Positions 25,865 through 34,925 of a stretch of DNA of 64,000 nt are shown piece by piece. The stretch is from an uncultured Planctomycetales bacterium. GTDB lineage: Bacteria > Planctomycetota > Planctomycetia > Pirellulales > Thermoguttaceae. The stretch spans positions 1 through 64,000 of the forward strand of contig CALARR010000339.1 in assembly GCA_937889015.1 (NCBI GenBank), read 5' to 3'. The translations under genes and the position numbers were made by a program. Numbering within the stretch: the first letter of the stretch is position 1; every line of letters starts with the position of its first letter. A model generated the notes under the pieces. That model was not told the DNA's origin, made no database searches, and worked only from the letters and a program-made list of their open reading frames with translations.

Positions 25865-27757
25865 CTAGCGCAGTAGTTCCTTCAATTTGCCATCCAGATC
25901 GGCTAGACGAATGTTGCGATCCAACACCTTGCCGTCCTTGCCGATCAAGATCATCGTGGGCACTTGGACGATTCCCAGTTCCGTGGCGGGGCGGCTGTCC
26001 AGGGCGCCGTCTTCAAAGATCACCGGCCACGGCAGGGTGTTCTCGGTCAAGTAGGTGTTCAGGTCCTTCTCGCGCGAGTCGAGGTTGACCCCAATGACCG
26101 CGAACCCCGACTTGGCGTACTTGTTGAAGAGTTCCTTGAGGGCCGGCATCTCGGTCTTGAAGGTGTCGTTCCAAGTGGCCCAGTACTGCAACAGCACCAC
26201 TCGGCCGCGATATTTGGAGAGGTCCACGACGTCGCCCTTGGGGCTGCGTCCTTGGAAGTTCAGCACCTGTCCTTCGGAACCCAGCCGGGCCAAGGCGCCG
26301 GCGGCACGGCGTCCGGCGGGTGAATTGGCAAACTCTTTGACGATCCGAGCATACCATTTCTTGGCGGCATCCTCCTTGGCGGCGAACTCCTCGTTCATGG
26401 CCAACTGGAGCATGGCCTCACTGGCGTCAATGCTCTTGGGAAACTCATTGACGAAGGCCTCCAGTTGTTTCAGCCATTCGGCGCGTTGCTTCTCCTCGTC
26501 CTTACCGCCGGCGGCTATCTTCAGGTCGTGGTTGATGAACAAGATACGGAAGGCGACACAGGCCGCGGCATTGGTTTGCTTCTGCTTGTCTAGCTTCTCC
26601 AAGAGGCTTTCGAGGCGTTTGATGCCCTCGGGCCAGGAGCCGTCTTGCACGGACACCATGACGCCGTTGGCCAACTCGCGGATCCATAGTTCCTTCTCTT
26701 CCGGAGATCCAGCCGCCTCGGCGATTTGCTCGAGGATATCGGCTCGCTTGGCGGGATAGCCGGCCTGGCCAGGCCCCTTCTTGTCCAGTTCGGTGAGGCT
26801 TTCGATCAGCCGCTGGATCTGGTCGTTCGGGGCGCCCGCGGCGGCCGAAGTCCGAGCCGGGGTGGGCGCGTGGAAGAAGAAGCCGCTACCACTGGCGGCC
26901 GTCTGGTTGTCGCCTTCGCCGTGCACGCGGGGAAGCTCAATGGCGCGCCAGGTGTCGCCGACCCGGACCAGTGTGCCGATCTGAATCTGGCCATGCTTGC
27001 CTTCGGTTTCTACGATGGCGACGACATTCTCGTAGGCCGTGATGTCCTCGGTAGAGCCCTCGGTGCCGGCAGGGATGGTGCCCGGCTGGCCACCGCTGAA
27101 CTGGACCCATCTGGCAGACGTGGTGAGCAGTTTTTGCTGCGTAGAGAGCTTTGTGAACTCGGCGTTGAGCTGCCCGAGTTTCTCGGCGACCTGCTTGGAG
27201 CGGACCTGGCCCAGTCCCAGGTCCTTCAGTTCCTGAGCCGCGAGCGCTACGCGGGCGAAGCGGGCCGGATCCTGATTGGCGATGGCTGCCACGATTTCGG
27301 CGGTCACCTCTTCCGGAGAAATGACCTTCCAGGAGTCGATTTCGCCGTCCTCGTTCTTATCCAGGGCCCAGCGGCTGCCGCCGGTGTGGAACCAGCGGTA
27401 CTGGTCGGCTTTGCCGTTGAAGTTCGAGTCGATGTCGCGATAGACCTCGACGCCGTCTTTGAAGTAGCTCCACTGGTCGACCATATTGTCGCCGTTGGTG
27501 TCGGTGAAGCGACGAAGGGTCTCGCCTTCGGGGTCCTCGACAACCCAGCCCACCTGCTTGTTTTCTTTGTAGGACGTGATTTTGCACTTGGCGGCGACGT
27601 CCTTGTCGGGTTGATCGTAGTCGATGCCCTTTTGAATAGGGGCCAAGCGGAGCGCCTGCTCTGCGGTCGGGCTGGCCGCATCCGCCTCGGAAGTGAGTGA
27701 CGCCCCACCTATCAGCAGGATGAGAACGGCAGCATTTGTGATGCAAGAGAGCTTCAC
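25865..27757 (-). CDS. Secreted TlpA/thioredoxin-fold protein lacking the CxxC motif, with Ca-loop-like repeats
   Basis: The GTG at 27757 has AAAGGAGA nearby and gives 630 residues with a signal peptide (ITNAAVLILLIGGASLTSEA). Three Asp-rich loops follow at about residues 95-150 (DTNGDNMVDQW, DSNFNGKADQY, DKNEDGEIDSW), like EF-hand or dockerin loops. A helical middle part leads to a C-terminal AhpC/TlpA-type thioredoxin fold (about 480-630) with LSKYRGRVVLLQYWATW and VPTMILIGKDGKVLDRN. Where active members read W-C-x-x-C-K this one reads WNDTFK, so both redox cysteines are gone. A thiol-disulfide role is unlikely; a binding or scaffold role is inferred. Confidence 0.83.
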   Translation of the reverse strand: MKLSCITNAAVLILLIGGASLTSEADAASPTAEQALRLAPIQKGIDYDQPDKDVAAKCKITSYKENKQVGWVVEDPEGETLRRFTDTNGDNMVDQWSYFKDGVEVYRDIDSNFNGKADQYRWFHTGGSRWALDKNEDGEIDSWKVISPEEVTAEIVAAIANQDPARFARVALAAQELKDLGLGQVRSKQVAEKLGQLNAEFTKLSTQQKLLTTSARWVQFSGGQPGTIPAGTEGSTEDITAYENVVAIVETEGKHGQIQIGTLVRVGDTWRAIELPRVHGEGDNQTAASGSGFFFHAPTPARTSAAAGAPNDQIQRLIESLTELDKKGPGQAGYPAKRADILEQIAEAAGSPEEKELWIRELANGVMVSVQDGSWPEGIKRLESLLEKLDKQKQTNAAACVAFRILFINHDLKIAAGGKDEEKQRAEWLKQLEAFVNEFPKSIDASEAMLQLAMNEEFAAKEDAAKKWYARIVKEFANSPAGRRAAGALARLGSEGQVLNFQGRSPKGDVVDLSKYRGRVVLLQYWATWNDTFKTEMPALKELFNKYAKSGFAVIGVNLDSREKDLNTYLTENTLPWPVIFEDGALDSRPATELGIVQVPTMILIGKDGKVLDRNIRLADLDGKLKELLR

Positions 27758-28029
27758 GGGAGTCTCCTTTCTCGATCTTTCGGCAGACGTGTGTTTGACG
27801 CGTGCCATGATTGGTCTGTGTGTTGTCGATGGCCTGGCACGGGGATGATCTGTGGACGACCGAGGCAACGCGCGGGCCTGAAACGGCAGCGCGAGCGCGA
27901 TCCAAGTGCTCTGGCATTCTTTCGGCTATGCAGGTGTGGGAACATGACGGGATTGGGTTGAATTTTCCGGTCGTAGCGGTCGTGCGGTCAGGTGGTGCAT
28001 GATGCGACGAATCGTCTTTCGTCGCGACT

Positions 28030-28097
28030 AAGCAACGCAACATGCAACGCACCACGTGTTGCAACAGGTGTTGCAACTGTTGATGTGTTGCTGCAAC
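28030..28097. promoter_or_regulatory. Cluster of palindromic GTTGCAAC sites
   Basis: GTGTTGCAAC occurs at 28056-28065 and 28068-28077, and GTGTTGCTGCAAC at 28085-28097. ATGCAAC and GCAAC partial copies lie at 28030-28048. The core GTTGCAAC is its own reverse complement. Such phased palindromes look like operator sites. The nearest genes are the TlpA-fold gene (minus, 270 bases away) and tRNA-Ile (plus). No cognate regulator is seen. The remainder of 27758-28410 shows nothing else. Confidence 0.45.
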
Positions 28098-28410
28098 GTG
28101 AATTAGCGTATAGTGTTACGGTTCTTGTTCGTCGTGCAGTGGAACTACTTCGAACGGACGGGTTGTTGCATCCGTGTGTGGGGGTGGTCCTGTCTACACC
28201 CGAAAAGGGGTGTTGTGTGATTCGTTTTGGCGAGTGTTCGGGACACAACTGTCGATACCATTCTCCGCAATGAGGCAAGGAGGGATCGGTGTGCAAGTCG
28301 AGGATCTTGGTCCAGCGCATCGTAGTGCTTGCAGTAGGTAGTGGGGGTGGCCTGTCGTGTGGTCGCTGGACTACAGCATAACAACTGGCATTCGGTATCC
28401 CGCGAGGGTT

Positions 28411-28438
28411 TGACAGGCGGTGGCTGGACTATAAAATG
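28411..28438 (+). promoter_or_regulatory. Sigma-70 type promoter before tRNA-Ile
   Basis: A perfect TTGACA (28411-28416) and TAAAAT (28433-28438) are 16 bases apart. Transcription would begin near 28445, about 120 bases before the tRNA. Confidence 0.6.
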
Positions 28439-28565
28439 CGAGTTACTGGTCTTTCGCCCAGTCAGAACTCGTTCTGCCGGCGATGTATTCGTGGCTTGGC
28501 GGATCGGGCGGCCTTGAGGGGATGTGAGTGCTATCATTCCCTTGGAGCGACTGGTTCCAATGACC

Positions 28566-28639
28566 GGGCGCATAGCTCAGTTGGTTAGAGCGCGTCCCTG
28601 ATAAGGACGAGGTCTGAAGTTCGACTCTTCATGCGCCCA
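28566..28639 (+). tRNA. tRNA-Ile (anticodon GAT)
   Basis: The 74-base cloverleaf has acceptor arms GGGCGCA and TGCGCCC, D arm GCTC/GAGC, anticodon stem CGTCC/GGACG with loop CTGATAA, and T arm with TTCGACT. The anticodon GAT reads AUC/AUU. The discriminator is A; CCA is not encoded. Confidence 0.95.
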
Positions 28640-28647
28640 CTCGTAAT

Positions 28648-28686
28648 GCCTTGCGTAACAACAGGTTGCGCAAGGCTTCTTTTTTG
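28648..28686 (+). terminator. Rho-independent terminator after tRNA-Ile
   Basis: GCCTTGCG (28648-28655) pairs with CGCAAGGC (28669-28676) and is followed directly by TTCTTTTTTG. It ends the tRNA transcript. From here to 29614 (about 930 bases) I see no convincing gene, only a degraded repeat copy and a weak promoter-like site (TTGATT at 29064, TACACT at 29088). Confidence 0.88.
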
Positions 28687-29108
28687 CGCCGGCGAGGGGC
28701 GGCTGGCGGCGCTACGCGGACGGTGACGAGGCTGGCGAGAGGTACGCTCATACATGTCGTGACTGGTGCGAATCCCTACGCGGTACTGCGCCCTGGGCGA
28801 GCGGAATTCCGCGGTAGTAGAGCGGTGTTTTGCTGGTTGGTTTCTGCCCGCACGCATGGCTGGGGACTGCTGTTTCAGGCGGTCTTCCAAGTACCGTTCA
28901 GCGGAGATCGGGCTGGAGTGGGCGTTCTTGGTTTGGGTGAATGTCTGGGGGGCGTGGCAACGCAAAGGGGACGCCGCAGTGGCCTGACATGCGAACTGGT
29001 CCACGCTCTGGAGTCGGTGTGCGGGTGGCACCGTGTGCGGCGATCGATTTCCGAGAAGGGGTGTTGATTAGTAACTTTGCGATATGATACACTATAAGGT
29101 GGTTTCGT

Positions 29109-29175
29109 GGTCGCTGCCGAACTTTGCCGGCAGGTCAGTGCCGCTGGGCCTCGCGACGAGGCTGGGGTGGTTCTA
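29109..29175 (+). repeat. Degenerate copy of the dispersed palindromic element
   Basis: The centre GTGCCGCTGGGCC and the following CGCGACGAGGCTGG and TGGTTCT match the middle and right arm of copies 2 and 5. The left arm has lost its match. It lies in an otherwise gene-free stretch. Confidence 0.4.
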
Positions 29176-29614
29176 TTGATCCTCTGCGTAGTTGTGGGGT
29201 GCCAGAAAAGGAATGTCGTGGCTGTCCCGGCCGTTGCCCGGGAAAACCGGCCTCCCGATGGTCGGCCTCACGGCATTACTTACCGGAGACGCAATAAGGG
29301 CCCGGCCGACCACCCGAAGGCCGGGAAGACGGGGTTCCGCGACCAACCTGCGGTCGGTGCCCGGCCCTCGGTTCATCCACTATGCAGAACTCGATAGGAC
29401 GGCCGAAACGCGGCTTGTGCTGCCGGCGTGGTTCGACTTCGAAGCATTGTTGGATCCGACCTCATGAGAGTCCTTTGAGTCGGACAGCCGCTGTATCTCA
29501 GTGGGGGGCGAGTGGGAGGCTTGCGTGGCGTGCTTCGCGTTCACCAGGGAAGGTGGGGTCTGGAGCAGATTGGGCGTAGGGTGACAGGGCGCACAGTTCA
29601 AGGGTCGTAGTACC

Positions 29615-29740
29615 GTGATTGACGATGACTCCATCAAAGGCATGGGCTGTTTGCTTGTGGGGGTGATCGTCTTGGCGCTGCTGATCATCTGGATGGCGGG
29701 AGAAAGCCCATCGGGGGTTGAAGATCTTCTGTCGCCCTGA
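29615..29740 (+). CDS. Possible small single-helix membrane protein
   Basis: A GTG at 29615 opens a 41-residue frame with acidic start (IDDDSIKGMG), one hydrophobic helix (CLLVGVIVLALLIIWMAG) and a short acidic tail ending at TGA 29738-29740. AAGGG lies about 11 bases upstream. The clean helix and charge pattern make it credible, but it is too short to be sure. Confidence 0.35.
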   Translation: MIDDDSIKGMGCLLVGVIVLALLIIWMAGESPSGVEDLLSP

Positions 29741-29894
29741 GATTGCGCAACACGGCAATTGGCACAAGCGACCACGCGGAGGTTGCCCCGACGGCCGGAT
29801 TCGGTTATCTGTTGATTCCTGCATTGGCGAGTACGATAGCCGGCCGTGGCGCGGGTCTTGGTCTGCAGCGGCAGGTCTCAGGGAGGCGTTTGCC

Positions 29895-32132
29895 ATGCGG
29901 GTCTCTGCATCAGCCGTATTGCTTCTGTGTCTCGTCTGGGCGGCAGTTGGGGCTGGAGCTTGGGACTCCACGGAATGGCCGAAACGGGCGGTGGTGGAGA
30001 TCGACTACCGCAACGGTGGGCAGGATCTGGACCGGTATCAAGTTCGCATCGAGTTGGACCGCAGTTGCTTTGACTTCAGTGCCGCACGGCCCGACGGCGC
30101 CGATCTGCGATTTGTCGAACCGGATGGCGGAAGGTTGTTGCCGCACTGGATCGAGCGATTCGATCCGGCTGCGGGGCAGGGCGTGGTCTGGGTTCGTGTG
30201 CCGCAGTTGAAGGTGGGGCAGATGCGTTCGGTCGAACTCTACTGGGGCAACCGGAGCGCTGCGTCTGTAGCCGACGGCCGAGCGACGTTCGAATTCTTCG
30301 ACGACTGCGAGCAGGGGCGCGCGGACGAGCGATGGGAAGTAACGCGGGGCAGGCTTGATTTTGGCTACGTGGACTACGCCAGCCGGTTTGGGCGGCCGGG
30401 CGGCGTGTGGCATCGCAGCGGCGCCAAGACACGGCTCTCGCCGATGGCCAAGACGGTCTACGGCGGCGGGCACGCAACCTACTGTTCGTGGACCCGGCCG
30501 ATGGCCATCTACGCCCCGGAGGTTGACAAGACCTTCTTCGTGTTTGGCAACGCCGAGAACGCACCCACGATTTCGGCCTATGACCATGGGCGGAAGACGC
30601 TTGAGCCAGCGGTGACGGTGGGCGCGACGATCGACACGGATGCGCACCGCAACCCGCACCTGCTGGTCGATGCCGAGGGATTTCTGTACGTTTTCTATGG
30701 TTCCCACTGTTCGCCGACCTACTTGGCCCGGTCGCAGCGACCGTTCGACTTACGTGCGTGGGAGTCGCTGGGCGCGGTGGCCGAGAACTCGAGCTATCCG
30801 CAGCCTTGGCAGCTTCGTCAGGGCGAAATCGCCGTGTTCTACCGCAGCGGAGGCACGCACGACGCGGGCGAATCTTGCATCCGAACGAGCGATGGCGGGC
30901 GGACCTGGTCGGCACCGCAGTTGATCGCCACCTCGCCGCCGAAGAACGGTTTGTACGCGGTGACCGTGGCGGCCTCAGGGGTCTATCCACGCAAGATTCA
31001 CATGGCCTGGTCGGCCACACGCGGCGACTGGTGGCAGCGATATCATCTGTTCCATGCTGCGTCGGACGATGGAGGCCTCACCTGGCACCGCAGCGACGGT
31101 CGCTCGTACGAGTTGCCGATTGCCGAGTCCGAAGCGGAGATGGTCTTTCGCTCCGAGGTGCCGGATCATGGCGTGTGGCTGCAGGACGCCCAACTGGACG
31201 CTGCGGGCCGGCTGTACGTGCTGTTTGTCGACGGCCAGACGCTGAGCTACGACTGTTGTTGGCGCGTGGCCACGCTGGCCGACGGCCAGTGGTCGATCCG
31301 GCCGATCACCGGTTGCGATCACATGTACGATCACGGGGCGTTGGTCGTGTTGGGGGAGAACGATTTGCGGGCCTATCTACCTTCGGTCGCGGTGCAGCCT
31401 TGGGAAGACGGCGGGCAGATTGTCGAGTGGCAATCGGTGGATCGTGGGGCGACTTGGAAGAGTCTTCGCCAGGTGACTCGAAGCGGGAAGTACTCGCACA
31501 ACCACGTGAAGACGGTTTTTCAGCAGCGGCATGACGATTTTCGGGTGTTCTGGAGCTATGGCGATTCGAATGTACCGCCCGAGACCCGCGAGGTGACCTT
31601 GTTCCGCTGTGGTGAAGGGCTGGCGGCCGCAGAGCGCATGGAGCCGGCGTATCCGGCGGGGCAATTTGCGGGGCGATTTCTGCGGGTGCCGAGTCCCGAG
31701 CGGGTTGATAGTCTGCTGGCAATCAAGGAGCTTCGGTTGGCCGATGCGGCGATTGCCGCGCGGGTCATGTTGGCCGGGCCAGAGAAGCAACACGGCATGC
31801 TCTGTGCGCGGATCGGTTCGTCGGGCGGGCTTTACGCCGGCGGTTTTCCAAGAGACTGGGCCAAGCTTTATTGGTACGGCGAGCGGTGGAAGGCCTTGGC
31901 CGAGGAGAAGCGGCCCGGGATTTCCATCGGTTGGCACTCCTGGGAATTGGGCGTGGAAGCCGATCGTCTGCAGCTCACAGCGGACGGTCAGACGGCGGTG
32001 GGAGCGCGAGACGCGACGTTGCGCCAGGGGGGCTGGGGGCTGCGCACCTTTGACACGGAGTTGCTGGTCGACGATGTGCGTGTGCGCCGTCTGCTGCATC
32101 CGGAGCCCAAGGCCGCGGTGCGGGGGCGTTGA
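29895..32132 (+). CDS. Secreted DUF2341 plus BNR/sialidase-like propeller protein
   Basis: ATG at 29895 has GGGAGG eight bases upstream and gives 745 residues. The signal peptide is MRVSASAVLLLCLVWAAVGA. Residues ~22-110 match the DUF2341 pattern (WPKRAVVEIDYRNGGQD then VELYWGN), a jelly-roll-like binding module. The centre has a six-bladed propeller character with Asp-box motifs: TSDGGRTW, SDDGGLTW and SVDRGATW. The last ~170 residues look like a laminin-G/jelly-roll domain (QTAVGARDATLRQGGWG). Proteins with this layout are secreted and act on or bind polysaccharides. Catalytic Arg triads of true sialidases are not obvious, so the substrate is open. Confidence 0.8.
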   Translation: MRVSASAVLLLCLVWAAVGAGAWDSTEWPKRAVVEIDYRNGGQDLDRYQVRIELDRSCFDFSAARPDGADLRFVEPDGGRLLPHWIERFDPAAGQGVVWVRVPQLKVGQMRSVELYWGNRSAASVADGRATFEFFDDCEQGRADERWEVTRGRLDFGYVDYASRFGRPGGVWHRSGAKTRLSPMAKTVYGGGHATYCSWTRPMAIYAPEVDKTFFVFGNAENAPTISAYDHGRKTLEPAVTVGATIDTDAHRNPHLLVDAEGFLYVFYGSHCSPTYLARSQRPFDLRAWESLGAVAENSSYPQPWQLRQGEIAVFYRSGGTHDAGESCIRTSDGGRTWSAPQLIATSPPKNGLYAVTVAASGVYPRKIHMAWSATRGDWWQRYHLFHAASDDGGLTWHRSDGRSYELPIAESEAEMVFRSEVPDHGVWLQDAQLDAAGRLYVLFVDGQTLSYDCCWRVATLADGQWSIRPITGCDHMYDHGALVVLGENDLRAYLPSVAVQPWEDGGQIVEWQSVDRGATWKSLRQVTRSGKYSHNHVKTVFQQRHDDFRVFWSYGDSNVPPETREVTLFRCGEGLAAAERMEPAYPAGQFAGRFLRVPSPERVDSLLAIKELRLADAAIAARVMLAGPEKQHGMLCARIGSSGGLYAGGFPRDWAKLYWYGERWKALAEEKRPGISIGWHSWELGVEADRLQLTADGQTAVGARDATLRQGGWGLRTFDTELLVDDVRVRRLLHPEPKAAVRGR

Positions 32133-32273
32133 TTGCAGTTCCCTCCCGGTCTCGCGCACTTTGTTTTCTGGGCAGGCTGTTGCGCCCAGGGGGCAGTCCT
32201 GTAGAATGGGACGTACCCGCCCCTGCCCCTGCTGTGCTGCCTGCGGTGCCCTGTCTGTACAAGGAGAGCCTCC

Positions 32274-33944
32274 GTGACCGCTATCTTGAGCAAGAGCCGT
32301 ATTCTCGCGTGCCTGGTTGTTGTGGTGTTTGGACTGCTGCCGGGGCGACTGCCGGCGGAGACTCCTCGTGCATCGGGGAAGCTCAGCCAGGAACAGCTTC
32401 GCGAGGCGCGCAAGGAGATGGCCCAGCGAACGCGGCGAGTGATCTTCAACAACGACGGTTGCGACTGTTTCTACTATCCCAAGAGCGAACCGGCCACGGC
32501 GGACGGCTTGCTGGCGAAAAGGACCGCGGACCTGGTCGGCACGCAGGTGGATGCGATTGCGTACTGCACGATCAGTTCGGGCTTCAGCTACTTCACCCAT
32601 CGCACCAAGGCGGGAACCGTATTGGCGCACTCGGCCGATACGTTCGGGATTCGTCCTGACCGGCGGAATATTGCGAAGGACCTCATCGACCAGGGCACCG
32701 ACTGCTTTCAAGTGATGGTCGATTTCGCCCGAAGGAACGGCAAAGAGATTTTCTGGTCGATGCGGATGAACGATACGCACGACGTGGCCTATCGGCCGGA
32801 CAAGCCGCACGTGCTGTATCCGCCGTTGAAGCAGGAGCATCCCGAGTGGCTGGTGGGCGATCCCGTCAAGCGTACGCCGTATGGCCGATGGAGCTCGGTG
32901 GACTATGCCCGGCCAGAGATCCGCGACCTGGCATTTCGCTACCTCCAGGAGGTATGCACGAACTACGACGTGGACGGGGTCGAGTTGGATTTCTTTCGGC
33001 ACCTGTGCTACTTCAAGAGCGCGGCCAACGGGGGCGCTGCGAGCCAGGCCGAGTGCGACATGATGACCGACCTGCTGCAGCGCGTGCGGGCCATGACGGA
33101 AGAGGTGGGGCTCAAACGCGGCCGGCCGATCCTGGTGTCGGTGCGCGTGCCTGATTCGCTGGAGTATTGCCACGACATGGGATTCGATCTGGCGCGGTGG
33201 CTACAGGAGGGGTTGCTGGACATCCTGATTACGACCTGCTATTTCCGGCTCAATCCGTGGCAGTACAGCGTGGAGTTGGGACACAAGCACGGCGTGCAGG
33301 TCTATCCCTGTTTGAGCGACGCGAGGGTCAAGGGGGAGAAGCGTTTCCAACGGGCATCGCTGGAGAGCTACCGGGCGCAGGCCGTGGAGGCCTGGGCGGC
33401 GGGGGCCGATGGGATTCATCTGTTCAACTTCCCCGACGTCTCCAGTTCCCAGTCGCCGGTGGTCCGTGAAGTGGGCGATGCGCAGGCCCTGCAAACCAGG
33501 AACAAGCTGTACTTCGTGACAGTGCGCGACGGGAGTCCCAAGTCGTGGCTGGCTGGCGGGGCGAAATACCGGAACTTGCCGGTCCTGACACCCACCCACG
33601 CGCGGCAGATCGTTGCCGATGAACCGTTGAGGCTGCAGATCATGCTGGCCGAGGATCTTCCCGCCGCCGAGCGGGCCGGATATCAGGCAAAGCTGACTCT
33701 GCACCTGGAGTTGCCGGAGTTGCAGCGTCCGGAGCGGGTGGCGGTGACATTCAATGGGCAGGCCCTGACCGGCGGCTCGCTGGTCCAGGGGTGGCTGGAT
33801 CTGCCCCTGCCGGCACAATGCGTGCGCTGTGGTGCAAACGCGATTGAGGTGGCACTCCAGAATGCGCAGACTACGGCCAATGCCAAGTCGCAGGGCCAGC
33901 GGTGCAGCGACGCGGCGGTGAGCGTGGCCTACGAGAAGCGTTGA
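32274..33944 (+). CDS. Secreted GHL10-like TIM-barrel protein
   Basis: The GTG start at 32274 is preceded by AAGGAGAG and gives 556 residues. A signal peptide (ILACLVVVVFGLLPGRLPA) precedes a TIM-barrel region that resembles glycosyl-hydrolase-like families (GHL10/DUF4015 type). Strand-ending acidic motifs are visible: IFWSMRMNDTHD, YDVDGVELDFFRH, ILVSVRVPDS and GADGIHLFNFPD. The Asp/Glu of GVELDFF is the best catalytic candidate. A C-terminal beta-sandwich (about 440-550) follows. It lies 141 bases after the DUF2341 gene on the same strand and is probably co-expressed. Substrate unknown. Confidence 0.78.
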   Translation: MTAILSKSRILACLVVVVFGLLPGRLPAETPRASGKLSQEQLREARKEMAQRTRRVIFNNDGCDCFYYPKSEPATADGLLAKRTADLVGTQVDAIAYCTISSGFSYFTHRTKAGTVLAHSADTFGIRPDRRNIAKDLIDQGTDCFQVMVDFARRNGKEIFWSMRMNDTHDVAYRPDKPHVLYPPLKQEHPEWLVGDPVKRTPYGRWSSVDYARPEIRDLAFRYLQEVCTNYDVDGVELDFFRHLCYFKSAANGGAASQAECDMMTDLLQRVRAMTEEVGLKRGRPILVSVRVPDSLEYCHDMGFDLARWLQEGLLDILITTCYFRLNPWQYSVELGHKHGVQVYPCLSDARVKGEKRFQRASLESYRAQAVEAWAAGADGIHLFNFPDVSSSQSPVVREVGDAQALQTRNKLYFVTVRDGSPKSWLAGGAKYRNLPVLTPTHARQIVADEPLRLQIMLAEDLPAAERAGYQAKLTLHLELPELQRPERVAVTFNGQALTGGSLVQGWLDLPLPAQCVRCGANAIEVALQNAQTTANAKSQGQRCSDAAVSVAYEKR

Positions 33945-33951
33945 CGTGCGG

Positions 33952-34851
33952 TCAGGGGGCAGAGGTCCTTTGGTCAAGACTGTTTAGCCAGACCAGAGGG
34001 ACGAGGCAGTCGAGGTCGCTGGCGGACCCGTGCGAGCCGCGTGTCTTTCCGTCTTTGGTGGTGGACTCATGTTGACCGTGGTCCGCCGTGATGATGACGG
34101 CGTAACCACCGGCACGTAGCCAGGGAACGATTTTGGCAAGCCATGCGTCGGCCCGAGCGCACGCTTCCTCGGCTTCCCTGGAAGACGGTCCATGGGCATG
34201 GAAGACCTTGTCCGTCTCCCCATATTGTACGATGACGAATTCCGGTTTTTTCTCCGCGACGACCTTCATGAGTCCGGCCATCACTTCCAGGTCGTCGGTC
34301 TTGTCCTGGACTGAGAAATCTGCATAGCGTCCCAGCAGGCGGTCACCGGTCCAGTCCTTGATGCCAAAGCCTCCGGTCTTCATGCCGTGTGCGCGCAGCA
34401 CGCTGCAGAGATCTTCGCAGGCGAGTTGCGTGTCAAAGGTCTTGATGCCGGTCGTCTCTTGAGATCCGCCGGTGATCATGCAGCCAAAGTTCACGCAGGT
34501 GACGCTTGGCAGAACGGAGCGAAGCTGGGCCCGATTGTTCTTGAGCACCAGGCTATTCAGATACGGCGTCTTGGCGTGCATCTTGTTCCAGATCGCGGCT
34601 CCGAAGGCGTCGATGCCGAGAATCGCTACCTTTCGTGATCCGCGCAGGTCCTTCACCACGGGGTCGATTGGTGGTGCTTCCGCTTGCTTTGGCGCGGGCA
34701 CAGCGAGGATGGCCGCGACGGTCGGTGCAAGAGCCTGCATGGGGTAGGTTTGGAGAGCGGCGTCGCTGGACCAGGCCGGGGATGTTGCCGCGGGTGAAAT
34801 CACGCAGGACAGGAAGAGGAGCACAAGCGACGATTGCCTGAAAAGATACAT
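33952..34851 (-). CDS. Secreted alkaline-phosphatase-superfamily (phosphodiesterase-like) protein
   Basis: The 299-residue product has a signal peptide (LVLLFLSCVISPAATSPA) and the fold markers of type I phosphodiesterases. AILGIDAFGAAIW gives the first metal Asp, LPSVTCVNFG the Thr/Ser nucleophile turn, YGETDKVFHAHG an Asp/His pair, and ITADHGQHESTTKDG the final Asp-His metal site with RGSHG after it. It is shorter than most nucleotide pyrophosphatases. It is convergent with the TIM-barrel gene, seven bases apart. Phosphate-ester or phosphonate substrates are possible. Confidence 0.8.
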   Translation of the reverse strand: MYLFRQSSLVLLFLSCVISPAATSPAWSSDAALQTYPMQALAPTVAAILAVPAPKQAEAPPIDPVVKDLRGSRKVAILGIDAFGAAIWNKMHAKTPYLNSLVLKNNRAQLRSVLPSVTCVNFGCMITGGSQETTGIKTFDTQLACEDLCSVLRAHGMKTGGFGIKDWTGDRLLGRYADFSVQDKTDDLEVMAGLMKVVAEKKPEFVIVQYGETDKVFHAHGPSSREAEEACARADAWLAKIVPWLRAGGYAVIITADHGQHESTTKDGKTRGSHGSASDLDCLVPLVWLNSLDQRTSAP

Positions 34852-34925
34852 CTGGCATTCTCCTCGATCTTGCGATTCTCAAGATGATCCGATGAGGATG
34901 TTTCACGGCGGACACGCATGGGCTT

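Noticed and set aside
28651..29067. Plus-strand open frame of 138 codons after tRNA-Ile
   Set aside because: It begins inside the terminator hairpin and has no domain or ribosome site.
29301..29325. CCCGGCC/GGCCGGG hairpin as a terminator or riboswitch part
   Set aside because: There is no T tract on either strand, and the surrounding bases lack conserved riboswitch motifs such as those of cobalamin or c-di-GMP aptamers.
31377..33173. Minus-strand open frame of 598 codons
   Set aside because: It overlaps two real plus-strand genes with signal peptides and ribosome sites. Its translation is rich in Arg, His and Pro without any domain.
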